Shown here: one piece after another, positions 34,397 through 42,999 of the stretch
Numbering within the stretch: position 1 is the stretch's first letter
Layout: each line of letters begins with the position of its first letter
Assembly: GCA_963822695.1 (NCBI GenBank)
Contig: CAWGJH010000032.1
Location: 1-64,000, forward strand
Length of the DNA: 64,000 nt
Reading direction: 5' to 3'
From: GCA-003244245 sp963822695
GTDB lineage: Bacteria; Actinomycetota; Actinomycetes; Mycobacteriales; Pseudonocardiaceae
Notes under the pieces: generated by a model
The model's input: only the letters and a program-made list of their open reading frames with translations
Told to the model about the DNA's origin: nothing
The model's database searches: none
Position numbers and translations under genes: made by a program

Positions 34397-34633
34397 TCAC
34401 CGCTCGGTCCAGTGGAGGCAGGACAGGCAGATCCAGCCGGGCGGCTCGTCGTACAGGCTGGTGCCCATGAACAGCCAATGCCCGCAGTGGGCGACGTACA
34501 CCCCGTAGGGGTGATCGGCGTCCTCGTCGATGGCGTGGGCGTGGGCGTCCAGCGAGGACAGGCCCCAGCGCGGAGGGATGCTCACCGGGTGCCCCTCGCG
34601 CGCGCCGGGCACGGTGGCCGGGTGATCGCTCAT
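34397..34633 (-). CDS. Hypothetical protein with a CGH...CxxC motif
   Basis: 78 residues from ATG 34633. It contains HAHAIDEDADHPYGVYVAHC, GHWLF and WICLSCLHW at the C-terminus, a likely zinc-binding layout (C-G-H, C-x2-C). Its ATG overlaps the stop of the upstream 75-residue gene (ATGA), so the two are translated together. I know similar small proteins next to XRE/DUF397 modules in actinobacteria, but no function. It faces the TIR gene. Confidence 0.6.
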   Translation of the reverse strand: MSDHPATVPGAREGHPVSIPPRWGLSSLDAHAHAIDEDADHPYGVYVAHCGHWLFMGTSLYDEPPGWICLSCLHWTER

Positions 34634-34857
34634 CGGCGCAGCCACGTCCGGAGAACCTCGAACAGTGCCGTCGCGGCGTCCTCGTCAAAGATGATCACAC
34701 ACGCGCCGGTCACATGCGGGTCGAACACAATCTCACCGTCGCGCTTGCGCTCCACCACCAGGTTGGCGAAGCCCCTCGGACCCCGGTGCAGCGCGCAGCT
34801 GACGGGAATCGCCCTGCGGTTCTCGCGAGACGCGCCCGCGGTCGCGCCTTCAGTCAT
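34630..34857 (-). CDS. Hypothetical small protein coupled to the CGH protein
   Basis: 75 residues from ATG 34857, with GAGAGGGC 6 bases upstream. Sequence features include FANLVVERKRDGEIVFDPHV and GACVIIFDEDAATALFEVLR, a compact alpha/beta protein without signal peptide or membrane segment. The pattern VFDPHVTGACVIxxDE recurs in actinobacterial small proteins near WhiJ-like cassettes, from memory. It is the first gene of a two-gene minus-strand operon, divergent from cassette 2. Confidence 0.6.
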   Translation of the reverse strand: MTEGATAGASRENRRAIPVSCALHRGPRGFANLVVERKRDGEIVFDPHVTGACVIIFDEDAATALFEVLRTWLRR

Positions 34858-35225
34858 GGTTGCCCTCTCTCGGATGGGGCGGGGTCGTGTCCCGATGGAT
34901 AGGCCTGTTTATGTGTGACCGGGTGGCACCCCAGGGCCGGGGCTGGGCTGTCCTGACACACGGTCGGGGAGGGGCGTCTGCCTTCGGTGGGTGTTCTCTC
35001 GGGGGCTAGGCAGGCGCCACGACCGTGCGGACAGTTCGAACATCCCGGCCCTGGGAGCCAGGGCGTCACGCTAGGGTTGCCGGCGAACGCACGCCAAGGG
35101 GTTTGCTTGAGTTTGCTAGAAGCAGGCCGACGGGTCTCGCCTGTTTGACAGCCTGGCAGCGCTGTGGAGCAGCGTAATCAAGCAAACCCGAGCAACTAAG
35201 CAACTATCTGGGGGAGGCGACGGTT
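34858..35225. promoter_or_regulatory. Divergent regulatory region with a long inverted repeat
   Basis: No gene is seen. GGGTTTGCTTGA (35099-35110) and its exact complement TCAAGCAAACCC (35178-35189) are 67 bp apart. Each arm is flanked by further half-sites: GTTTGCTTGAGTTTGCTAGA repeats GTTTGCT at a 10-bp period, and AGCAACTA occurs twice in tandem near 35191-35206. This resembles a looped operator for the XRE protein of cassette 2. GGGGGAGG at 35210-35217 is the ribosome-binding site of the next gene. Confidence 0.6.
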
Positions 35226-35564
35226 GTGCAGCTGATGTTCCTGGGCAAAAGCACGCAGGCTGGAGGATCGCCAACCCTGTACGCGACCGACCGCGACACC
35301 TACGTTGTGCAGGGCTGGGCAGTGCCCGGCCACGAGGCCAGCGTCGAAATCCCCATGAGGCTGCTGGAGTATGTGGAGGCCAACACCACGCTGGCGGCGG
35401 TGTTACACACCACCGGCCATGATACGTATGTCGTGTCAGGGGCAGCGGTGAGCGACGCCCAGGCGCTGGCACAGATGGACATCCCCAGTCACGAGACGTG
35501 CATCGAAGTCGGCAAGGTTCGAGAAGGTGGCGCTGATGACACTGCTGCAAGGCCAGGCGTTTGA
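35226..35564 (+). CDS. Small protein of the DUF6879/XRE cassette, internally duplicated (cassette 2)
   Basis: 112 residues from GTG 35226, with GGGGGAGG upstream. The first half (MQLMFLGKSTQAGGSPTLYA, DRDTYVVQGWAV, ASVEIPMRLLEYVE) corresponds to the 73-residue protein at 25505. The second half repeats the core (GHDTYVVSGAAVSDAQALAQ, MDIPSHETCIEVGK). So this copy carries two units where cassette 1 has one. The function is unknown. The end overlaps the DUF6879 start, as in cassette 1. Confidence 0.75.
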   Translation: MQLMFLGKSTQAGGSPTLYATDRDTYVVQGWAVPGHEASVEIPMRLLEYVEANTTLAAVLHTTGHDTYVVSGAAVSDAQALAQMDIPSHETCIEVGKVREGGADDTAARPGV

Positions 35565-36054
35565 CAATCTCTTTCGCACTTTCCACCGCAGCGCGTTTCA
35601 CGTGGAGCTGAAGGATTCCTACCATGTACCCGAAGAAACCGGCCCCTTCGAACTGTTCATGCAAGGAAAGCCTGATGACTTCTCCTGGCATCAACCCTGG
35701 CTCAGTCTGGTCCGGCAGGCGACACAGGCGGGCAAGAGCATCACCCGCGTGCGCGTGGTGACGGTTCCACACTGCGATTACACTCGCTGGGGCTTAACCG
35801 TGGCACCCTTGAACATCCAGGCCGGAGAGGATCTTCGCTGGTTACCGCGTCATCGTGCCAGCGGCATTGACTTCCCCCCGGACGATTACTGGCTCTTCGA
35901 CGACAACCGGGTCGTGTTCACCCTCTTCGAGGACGACGGCCGCTTCTCGGGCGGTGCGGAGGTATCTGACTCGGAGATCATCGAACAGTGCCGCACGGTG
36001 CACCAACAAGTGTGGGCTCTGGCAATCCCACACGAGCAGTACATCTCGATGTAG
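35536..36054 (+). CDS. DUF6879 family protein (cassette 2)
   Basis: 172 residues from ATG 35536, preceded by GAGAAGG; GTG 35527 is an alternative. It carries FDNLFRTFHRSAFHVELKDS, SWHQPWLSLVRQATQAGKSI, RVRVVTVPHCDYTRWG, GEDLRWLPRH and DDYWLFDDNRVVFTLFEDDG, ending in AIPHEQYISM. The order of motifs and the length match the paralogue at 25707. The acidic WLFDD and the RVRxV...Y.RW motif are the strongest conserved points and may mark an active or binding site; no activity is established. Confidence 0.88.
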   Translation: MTLLQGQAFDNLFRTFHRSAFHVELKDSYHVPEETGPFELFMQGKPDDFSWHQPWLSLVRQATQAGKSITRVRVVTVPHCDYTRWGLTVAPLNIQAGEDLRWLPRHRASGIDFPPDDYWLFDDNRVVFTLFEDDGRFSGGAEVSDSEIIEQCRTVHQQVWALAIPHEQYISM

Positions 36055-36068
36055 CACCGGTATCCATT

Positions 36069-36923
36069 GTGTCCAGCACGGTTGTCCAAGCCAGGGAAGA
36101 TCTCGGACACAGACTCCGCGACCTGCGCAAAGACGCTGGACTGACCGGGCGGCAGCTAGCCGCGCTGGCCGGGTGGGACAGCTCCAAGATATCCAAGATC
36201 GAATACGGTAAACAGGCGCCAACAGAAGACGATATCCGGGCCTGGTGCCACCACTGCCAGGCACTCGATCAGATCCGGGATCTGATCGCCACCGTTCGTA
36301 ACATCGACGCGATATACACCGGGTGGCGCCGCGTGCTTCGAGCAGGCATCACAAGGCGCCAAGAAGCTTCGATCTCACTGGAAGCCCAAACGGGACTGTT
36401 CCGTTGGTATGAACCGGTTTTAGTACCCGGCATTCTGCACACCGCCGAGTACGCGACAGCCGTGATGACACGGGTCATCGCCTTCTACCAGATCCCCGAC
36501 GATCTGACCGAGGGTGTCGCCGCACGCATGGAACGCCAACACATCCTCTACAAAGGCAATCACCGGTTTCACTTCATCCTCGCCCAGCAAGCCCTCCTCA
36601 CAACCGTGGGCGACACCCAGGTCATGCTCGGCCAACTTGACCGTCTCCTCACGTTCCTCGCACTACCGCGTATACGACTGGGCATCATCCCAGCCACCGC
36701 CACCTATCAGGTACCGACCAACCAATTCATCATGTTCGACGAGCGCATGGTCCACGTCGAAACCATCTCCACAGAACTAGCGATCACGCAACCACGAGAA
36801 ATATCCCTCTACGCCAAAACCTTTCACCAGCTATCCACGCAAGCAGTCTACGGCCAAGCGGCCAAAGAACTGATCAACGCCAGACTGGCCGCCCTGCGAG
36901 AGGCCACAATAACGTCAGGCTAA
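36069..36923 (+). CDS. XRE-family regulator with DUF5753 (cassette 2)
   Basis: 284 residues from GTG 36069, 14 bp after the DUF6879 stop. The helix-turn-helix reads LGHRLRDLRKDAGLTGRQLA then WDSSKISKIEYGKQAPTEDD. DUF5753 follows, with LFRWYEPVLVPGILHTAEYA, RQHILYKGNHRF, LLTTVGDTQVMLGQ and LGIIPATATYQ. It is similar over its whole length to the protein at 26206 (283 residues). The probable role is DNA binding and control of its own cassette together with the small proteins. An earlier start in the open frame (35988) would overlap DUF6879 and lacks homology. Confidence 0.92.
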   Translation: MSSTVVQAREDLGHRLRDLRKDAGLTGRQLAALAGWDSSKISKIEYGKQAPTEDDIRAWCHHCQALDQIRDLIATVRNIDAIYTGWRRVLRAGITRRQEASISLEAQTGLFRWYEPVLVPGILHTAEYATAVMTRVIAFYQIPDDLTEGVAARMERQHILYKGNHRFHFILAQQALLTTVGDTQVMLGQLDRLLTFLALPRIRLGIIPATATYQVPTNQFIMFDERMVHVETISTELAITQPREISLYAKTFHQLSTQAVYGQAAKELINARLAALREATITSG

Positions 36924-37015
36924 CCGCATACTGTGGGATCAACCCACCAGGGCCGGGGTGTTCGATCCGTCCGCACGGTCGTGGCGCCTGCCTGGCTGAG
37001 TCGCGTTGGGCGCCG

Positions 37016-37250
37016 CGACGCCAGCCGGTTGCGCACCCTCGGGGTGCGAGTGGAACCTCTCACGGCGGCCGACGCGGTCACCGCCGCGAGCCTGTGGACG
37101 CGCACCCGCGCGGCGGGCCTGTCCCTGGCTGATCGATGCTGCCTGGCGCTGGCTGCCCGATTGGACCTCACTACAATCGCCGCAGACACCGCATGGGCCG
37201 GACTCGACATCCCGGTGCGATCATTCTCTGACCGCGCAGGCACCGAAACT
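37016..37250 (+). pseudogene. Truncated vapC copy upstream of emb 2
   Basis: About 230 bp nearly identical to 33325-33575: SRLRTLGVRVEPLT, ADAVTAASLWTRTRAAGLSL, ADRCCLALAARLDLTT and ADTAWAGLDIPV. The first third of vapC, with Asp6 and Glu39 of the active site, is missing, so no functional toxin can be made. The copy joins emb 2 at the same orientation as vapC follows emb 1, and with the intact vapC it brackets the 33.6-37.0 kb accessory block as a direct repeat. Confidence 0.85.
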
Positions 37251-37298
37251 CCTGACACCAACCGCACGTGGCCAGTGGGCTAGTCGTACCCTGCCGCG

Positions 37299-40200
37299 GT
37301 GCCGAGCCGCGCTAACCCTGACGCCGGACATCGACGCATGCGGGGGTGGACGGTCGCGGCGCTGGCGCTGGTCACCGGGGCGTTGGGGATACTCGTGATG
37401 CTCGCCCCGGTGACCGCGGACGATCCGGTGGTGAGCTGGCCGCGTGCCGGGCAACAGCCCACCTCCACGGTGCTACCGCTGTCGCCCTACCGCCCGCTGC
37501 GGCTCACGGCGACGATCCCGTGCGCGACGCTGCAGGCGCTGAACGCCCGCCCGGCGGGAGGTGAGGCGCTGCGCACCCTGCCCGCCCACGTGGGCACCGC
37601 CCCGGGTGAGGGCCTGGTGGTGGCCGCCGCCCAGGGCATCGTGACGGTCACCGCCTCCGGTGCTGAGGTGGTGCGCCAGCCGCTGCCGGCCGGGAACTGC
37701 TCCTACCGGGTGTTCGCCGATGCCGGTGGGGTTGGCGTCTCGTATGCCGGCGCCACCCTCGGCACCAGGGCGGACCTGCTGGTACCCCAGGTCGCCGAGC
37801 TGCAGACCGACGCCGTGGCGCAAAGCGGCGGTCTGTCGGTGCAGTTGCACACCGACGCGCGATACCAGTCGCGCCCCACGGTGCTCAAGACGGTATTCCT
37901 CCTCGCACATGGTCTCGCGCTGGTGGCGCTGCTCGTGCTGGCCTGGCGGTGGTGGCGGGGTACCGAGGGTGGGCTCCGCCAGCCGCGCCCGTCGTGGGCG
38001 GATGCGGTGGTGGTCGCGGTGTCGCTGGGCTGGGTGGTGGCGGGCCCGATCAACATCGACGACTCGTGGTACCTGCTGATGGCCCGCAACGCGATGCAGT
38101 CGGGCTACCTCGGCAACGTCATCTACCAGTTCAACGTCACCGAGAACCCGTTTGCCGCCAGCCAGTACGCCATGCAGGCCTGGGGAGCCCTGGCGGACAA
38201 CTGGAGCCTGGGCTGGATGCGGCTGCTGCCGCTGGCCTACGGGCTGGCGACCTACGCGCTGCTGCGGGTGCTGGTCGCGACGGCACTCGACCGGGTGGCA
38301 CAGCAACCCCTGGTGCCGTGGGCGGTGGCAGCCGCGCACATGCTGTGGTGGCTGCCCTACGGCATGACGTTACGTCCCGAGCCGCTGATCACGCTGGGCA
38401 TCGCGGCGGTGCTGGTGCTGGCCGAGTTGGCCCGGCGGCGCCGCTCGGTGGGGGTGCTCGCCACCGCCACCGCCGTCGCCGCGCTCACCGTCACGGCCTC
38501 CCCCACCGGCCTGGTCGCCGCCGCGCCGTTGGTGGTGTGCCTGCCGTGGCTGTGGCAGTGGTGGCGGGCCGCAAAGAGACACAGCCGAGCGGCGGCGGTG
38601 CTGCTGATGGGTGCAGCCACCTCAATCGTCATCCCGGTCGCCTTCGCCGACGCCACGCTGGGTGACGTGCTGGAGTCGGTTGCGGTGCACCGCTGGTACT
38701 ACCGCCAGAACGCCTGGTACGACGAGTACCTGCCCTACACGAACCTGCTGGCCGCCGATGACCGGGGGGCGTGGGGCAAGCGGCTTCCGGTGCTGCTCAC
38801 CCTGGGGGTGCTGCTCGCGGTGGCCCTCGGAGCGGGTCAGCGCGCCGGTACCGCGGGGCGCAGCGGCCGGCTGCTCGGCGGGGCAGCGATGATCACCGCA
38901 CTGAGCCTGGCCGCGATGGCGCTCACTCCGACGAAGTGGGTGAACCACTTCGGGGCCATCGCGGCCCCGGCCACCGTGCTGCTGGCCGCCGCGGTGATCC
39001 GCTCCCCGCTCCCTCGGCGGACCAGCGCCGCGACGCTGGCCATCGGCACCGCCGGGCTGGTAGCCGCCTCGTCGGTCGCCTTCGCTGGCCCCAACCTGTG
39101 GCGTCCCCTGTCGGACTGGGGTCAGCCCTTCGGGAACCACCTGCTCGTCGAGACCCCGTACGTGCAGAGCATGCTCGCGCCGTCGCTGGGACCGCTGGCG
39201 TTACGCAACCCGCTGCTGTGGCTGGCCGTCGCGGGGGTGGGGTGGCTGCGGGTGCGCCGGAGGGGATGGCGCCGGAGGGGATGGCCAGGGCCGGATCGGG
39301 CCGTGCTGGGCACCGCCACCGGCCTGGGGGTGGTGCTGATGCTGGCGGTGTTCACCATCGCGCCGCTGCGCCAGTACCCGGGCACCTCGGTGGCGCTGAT
39401 GAACCTGCGCGCGCTCAGTGGCCGGCCCTGCGGCCTGGCCTCGGCGGTGCAGGTGCTCACCGACGTCACGCCCGGGTTGGGGCCAGCTGCCGGGCCCGCC
39501 GCGCTCACCGGGGACATGCGGGCAACACCGCTGCCGGAACCGACGCCGGCACCGATCACCGCTCCGACCAGCACGGTGTGGCACGACGACGTGTCCGGCG
39601 GGATCGGCATCGGCACCGTCCAGACTCCCTGGTATCCGCTGCCCGGTCACATCCACGACGGCGGGGTCCCCCACAGCTGGATCACGGTGCCGCTGCGGGG
39701 CACGCTCACCCCGGCGCAGCGGCTCGCGGTGCAGGTGGGAACCGGTAACCCGGCCGCCCCGGATCAGATCCGTACAGTGCCGCTGCCCGCCGTCGGGGAC
39801 AAGCCTGACTGGACCGAGGTCACCGTCGCGCTGGCCGACGCCGGCCTGGCCGCGCCGACCGCGGTGCGGGTGGTGGCCCACGACCGCGCCGCCGGTCCGG
39901 ACAGCTGGCTGGCACTCGCGCAACCGCGACTGAGCTCACCACGACCGGTCACCGACATCCTCGCCGGCCGACCGGTCTTCGCCGATCAGGTGTCCGCCGG
40001 GCTGTGGCCCTGCCAGGATCAGATCGCCGTGCGAGACGGTCTGGTGCAGCCGCCCGCGATGCGGCTGCGGGCCGCGGATGGGCTGGAGGGCTCAACCGCC
40101 CAGAATTCGACATTTCCGGACAATGGCGGCACTCTGCTGCAGGTGGACCGCACCACCACGTTCGTCGAGCTGCCCACCCGGCTCGCCCCACCGGGTGTCC

Positions 40201-40352
40201 CCACGCTGGGCTGGGGCCACCTCGACGAGGTGGTCTACACGCACCCCGTGGGTCTGGTTGAACTGCGCGTCGAGCACCTGCGACGCGCTGGGTGGACCCG
40301 GCTGCCCACGTTGATCGGAGAGCGCTACACCGGCCGCGCCTACATCGGATGA
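37299..40352 (+). CDS. Emb-type arabinosyltransferase (emb 2)
   Basis: 1017 residues. It is closely related to emb 1: APVTADDPVVSWPRAGQQ, VLPLSPYRPLRL, the acidic motif NIDDSWYLLMARN with NVTENPFAASQY, helices through the middle, WVNHFGAIAAPATVLLAA and the C-terminal lectin-like domain (VDRTTTFVELPTRL, WGHLDEVVYTHPVGLVELRV). Emb 1 and emb 2 are thus recent paralogues while emb 3 is more like mycobacterial Emb. Start GTG 37299 or ATG 37338. A short duplicated segment (RRGWRRRGW) sits near 39255. Confidence 0.92.
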   Translation: MPSRANPDAGHRRMRGWTVAALALVTGALGILVMLAPVTADDPVVSWPRAGQQPTSTVLPLSPYRPLRLTATIPCATLQALNARPAGGEALRTLPAHVGTAPGEGLVVAAAQGIVTVTASGAEVVRQPLPAGNCSYRVFADAGGVGVSYAGATLGTRADLLVPQVAELQTDAVAQSGGLSVQLHTDARYQSRPTVLKTVFLLAHGLALVALLVLAWRWWRGTEGGLRQPRPSWADAVVVAVSLGWVVAGPINIDDSWYLLMARNAMQSGYLGNVIYQFNVTENPFAASQYAMQAWGALADNWSLGWMRLLPLAYGLATYALLRVLVATALDRVAQQPLVPWAVAAAHMLWWLPYGMTLRPEPLITLGIAAVLVLAELARRRRSVGVLATATAVAALTVTASPTGLVAAAPLVVCLPWLWQWWRAAKRHSRAAAVLLMGAATSIVIPVAFADATLGDVLESVAVHRWYYRQNAWYDEYLPYTNLLAADDRGAWGKRLPVLLTLGVLLAVALGAGQRAGTAGRSGRLLGGAAMITALSLAAMALTPTKWVNHFGAIAAPATVLLAAAVIRSPLPRRTSAATLAIGTAGLVAASSVAFAGPNLWRPLSDWGQPFGNHLLVETPYVQSMLAPSLGPLALRNPLLWLAVAGVGWLRVRRRGWRRRGWPGPDRAVLGTATGLGVVLMLAVFTIAPLRQYPGTSVALMNLRALSGRPCGLASAVQVLTDVTPGLGPAAGPAALTGDMRATPLPEPTPAPITAPTSTVWHDDVSGGIGIGTVQTPWYPLPGHIHDGGVPHSWITVPLRGTLTPAQRLAVQVGTGNPAAPDQIRTVPLPAVGDKPDWTEVTVALADAGLAAPTAVRVVAHDRAAGPDSWLALAQPRLSSPRPVTDILAGRPVFADQVSAGLWPCQDQIAVRDGLVQPPAMRLRAADGLEGSTAQNSTFPDNGGTLLQVDRTTTFVELPTRLAPPGVPTLGWGHLDEVVYTHPVGLVELRVEHLRRAGWTRLPTLIGERYTGRAYIG

Positions 40353-40381
40353 TCCCAGTGTAAAGCGCACCCGGCCCGTCA

Positions 40382-40447
40382 CATGGATGCTTGTGCACCT
40401 TCCAGCCCGCCCATACCCAGTCTCATGGATGCTTGTGCACCTTCCAG
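40382..40447. repeat. Two direct copies of a 24-bp sequence upstream of helD
   Basis: CATGGATGCTTGTGCACCTT followed by CCAG occurs at 40382-40405 and 40424-40447, 42 bp apart (four helical turns), between emb 2 and the helicase gene. The unit contains the palindrome GTGCAC. Position and phasing suit a pair of regulator sites for the helicase promoter. Confidence 0.7.
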
Positions 40448-40584
40448 AGCGTGTTTGCTCCGGCGGCGCGGATGCTGGCGGGGACGCCTTGGTGGTGCAC
40501 ATCTTGCTACCTTGGAATGCCCACAGCCGCCCACTGGTTTCAGTGCCACGTTCCCCGTCGAAGCGCAGAAGGTGAATACATCGC

Positions 40585-42990
40585 GTGTCGGTTCCCCCCA
40601 CAACCCCTGACGTCATGGCCCCAGAGGTGGACTCAGCGGTGGACTCAGCGGTGGCGGCTGAGCAGGACTATCTCACCCTGCTCTACCAGCATCTCGATGA
40701 GCGCCGCCGCTACACCGCGCGGCGGCTCGCCGAGGTCTTGAGGGCTCCCACCACCGGCACACCCCAAGCGCTCAGCGAACGGGACGCGGCCGCGGCGATG
40801 TATTCAGAGCAGCTCGCCACCCTGGACGGCGTCGAGCAGGGTCTGTGCTTCGGGCGGCTCGACCTGCGCAGCGACGAGGACGACAGCGGCGGGGACCAGA
40901 ACGAGGATGAGGACAGACGGCGCTATATCGGGCGGCTCGGGCTGCTCGACGAGGAGCGCGACTACCAGTCGCTGCTCATCGACTGGCGGGCGCCCGCGGC
41001 GCGCCCGTTTTACACCGCGACCGCCGCCCGCCCCGAGGGAGTTCGCCGCCGCCGGCACATCCGGACTCGCAGCCGAACGGTGCTTGCCGTCGAGGACGAA
41101 GTGCTCGACCTCGACGATGCCGAGCGGGAGCCGACCCGAATCAGCCTGACCAGCGAGGCGGCGCTGATGGCCGCGCTGGCGGAGACCCGGACCGGCCAGA
41201 TGTCTGACATCGTCGCGACCATCCAGGCCGAGCAGGACCGGATCATCCGCGCCAAGCCCCAGGGAGTGCTGGTCGTGCAGGGTGGGCCGGGCACCGGCAA
41301 GACCGCGGTCGCGCTGCACCGGGCGGCTTACCTGCTCTACACTCACCGCCAGCAGCTGGTCAAGCGGGGCGTGCTGATCGTCGGACCCAACGCGACGTTC
41401 CTGCGCTACATCGGGCATGTGCTGCCCTCTCTGGGCGAGACCAGCGTGCTGCTGTGCACGGTCGCGCAGCTGCACCCGGGGCTGCACGCCCGTGGTGTCG
41501 AGCCCGAGGAGGCCGCCGCGGTCAAGGGTCGCCTGGAGATGGCGAAGGTGGTGGCCGCAGCGATCCGCGACCGCCAGCAAGTGCCCGTAGAACCGATCGA
41601 ACTCATCGTTGAGGCTCAACCCATCCGGCTGGACCGCGCGGTGTGCCTGCCGGCCCGCACCCGGGCGCGGCAATCCCGCCGGCCGCACAACGAGGCCAAG
41701 CGCATCTTCCACCAGGAGGTGATGGCGGCACTGGCCGAGCAGATCGCAAGCGGGTTCGGCGAGCTGGGCCGGAATCTCCTGAGCCGGGACGACCTGGCAG
41801 AGATCCGCGCCGAGCTGCGGGCCAGTCCTGAGGTGACCACCGCGCTGGAGGCGCTGTGGCCGACGCTGTCACCGGAGCAACTGCTCACCGACCTCTACGC
41901 CGACCCGCAGCGGCTGGCCAGCGCCACCCTGCGGGCGCTGGACCCCCAGGAGCGCGGCCTGCTGGCCCGGCCCGCGCCAGGCCCGGACATCGACCCGGAC
42001 CAGGTGTGGACCCCCGCCGACGTTCCGCTGCTGGACGAGGCCGCCGAGCTGCTCGGCTCCGACGGCAGTGAGCAGGCCGCCCGCGAGGCCGCCGCGCTGC
42101 GCGCGGAACTGCAGTACGCGCAGGGTGTGCTGGACATCCTGGACCTCGATGAGGACCTGGACCCTGAGCTGCTGCGGGCCACCGACCTCATCGACGCGGA
42201 CCGGCTGGCCGACCGGCAACGGCAGCGCCGCTACGGCAGCACCGCTGAGCGCGCGGCAACCGACCGGACCTGGACCTACGGTCACGTCATTATCGACGAG
42301 GCACAGGAGCTGTCCCCGATGGCGTGGCGGGTGCTCATGCGGCGCTGCCCCAGCCGCTCGATGACGGTGGTCGGGGACCTCGCCCAGACCGGCAACCGGG
42401 CCGGCGCGGGTTCCTGGCAGGACGTGCTCGGCCCCTACGTGGCGCAGCGGTGGCGGCTGGAACAGCTGACAATCAACTACCGGAACCCCGCCGAGATCGC
42501 GGAGCTGGCTGACGAGGTGCTCACCGCGATCGACGTCGACATCACCCCACCGCGATCAGTGCGCCGCACCGGCGTGCCGCCCCGCGCGGTACGGGTCTGC
42601 GAGCTGCCCGACAAGCTACCCGAAAAACTTCCCGAAAAACTTGCTGCCGAGCTGCCCGCGGTGGTCGCCGACGAGGCCGCCGCAGTGGGTGACGGCCGGG
42701 TGGGCGTGCTCGGGCCGCTCGCCTGGGTGGATGAGCTGAGCAAGATCGTGGCTGTCGTCCTCCCTGGGGCGAGGGGCGCGGACCTCGAGGCACCGGTGAC
42801 CGTGCTGACCGTCGCCCAGGCCAAGGGCCTCGAGTTCGACGCGGTGGTGCTGGTTAACCCGGCGACGATCATGGCCGAGTCACCGCGCGGGCTCAACGAC
42901 CTCTACGTCGCCCTCACCCGCACCACCCACCGGCTGTGCATCGTGCACGCCGGCGAGCTGCCCGAGGTACTCACCGCACTCCAGCCCTGA
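40585..42990 (+). CDS. helD: HelD/HelR-type UvrD-like helicase, RNA polymerase remodelling
   Basis: 801 residues. The N-terminal coiled-coil arm (AAEQDYLTLLYQHLDERRRY) precedes the split superfamily 1 core: YIGRLGLLDEERDYQSLLID, WRAPAARPFY, Walker A GGPGTGKTAVALHR (233-240), VIIDEAQELSPMAWRVLMRR, QLTINYRNPAEIAELA and AQAKGLEFDAVVLVNP. This layout is that of HelD, which releases RNA polymerase from DNA; actinobacterial HelR members also give rifamycin tolerance by displacing the drug. That activity is inferred from family. GTG 40585 or ATG 40615 may start; both lie after two repeated sequences. Short duplications VDSAVDSAV and KLPEKLPEK occur. Confidence 0.92.
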   Translation: MSVPPTTPDVMAPEVDSAVDSAVAAEQDYLTLLYQHLDERRRYTARRLAEVLRAPTTGTPQALSERDAAAAMYSEQLATLDGVEQGLCFGRLDLRSDEDDSGGDQNEDEDRRRYIGRLGLLDEERDYQSLLIDWRAPAARPFYTATAARPEGVRRRRHIRTRSRTVLAVEDEVLDLDDAEREPTRISLTSEAALMAALAETRTGQMSDIVATIQAEQDRIIRAKPQGVLVVQGGPGTGKTAVALHRAAYLLYTHRQQLVKRGVLIVGPNATFLRYIGHVLPSLGETSVLLCTVAQLHPGLHARGVEPEEAAAVKGRLEMAKVVAAAIRDRQQVPVEPIELIVEAQPIRLDRAVCLPARTRARQSRRPHNEAKRIFHQEVMAALAEQIASGFGELGRNLLSRDDLAEIRAELRASPEVTTALEALWPTLSPEQLLTDLYADPQRLASATLRALDPQERGLLARPAPGPDIDPDQVWTPADVPLLDEAAELLGSDGSEQAAREAAALRAELQYAQGVLDILDLDEDLDPELLRATDLIDADRLADRQRQRRYGSTAERAATDRTWTYGHVIIDEAQELSPMAWRVLMRRCPSRSMTVVGDLAQTGNRAGAGSWQDVLGPYVAQRWRLEQLTINYRNPAEIAELADEVLTAIDVDITPPRSVRRTGVPPRAVRVCELPDKLPEKLPEKLAAELPAVVADEAAAVGDGRVGVLGPLAWVDELSKIVAVVLPGARGADLEAPVTVLTVAQAKGLEFDAVVLVNPATIMAESPRGLNDLYVALTRTTHRLCIVHAGELPEVLTALQP

Positions 42991-42999
42991 TTCCGCGAC

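Noticed and set aside
40383..40741. Three overlapping small frames over the 24-bp repeats before helD
   Set aside because: All three frames are open because of base composition; none has a ribosome-binding site or protein-like sequence.
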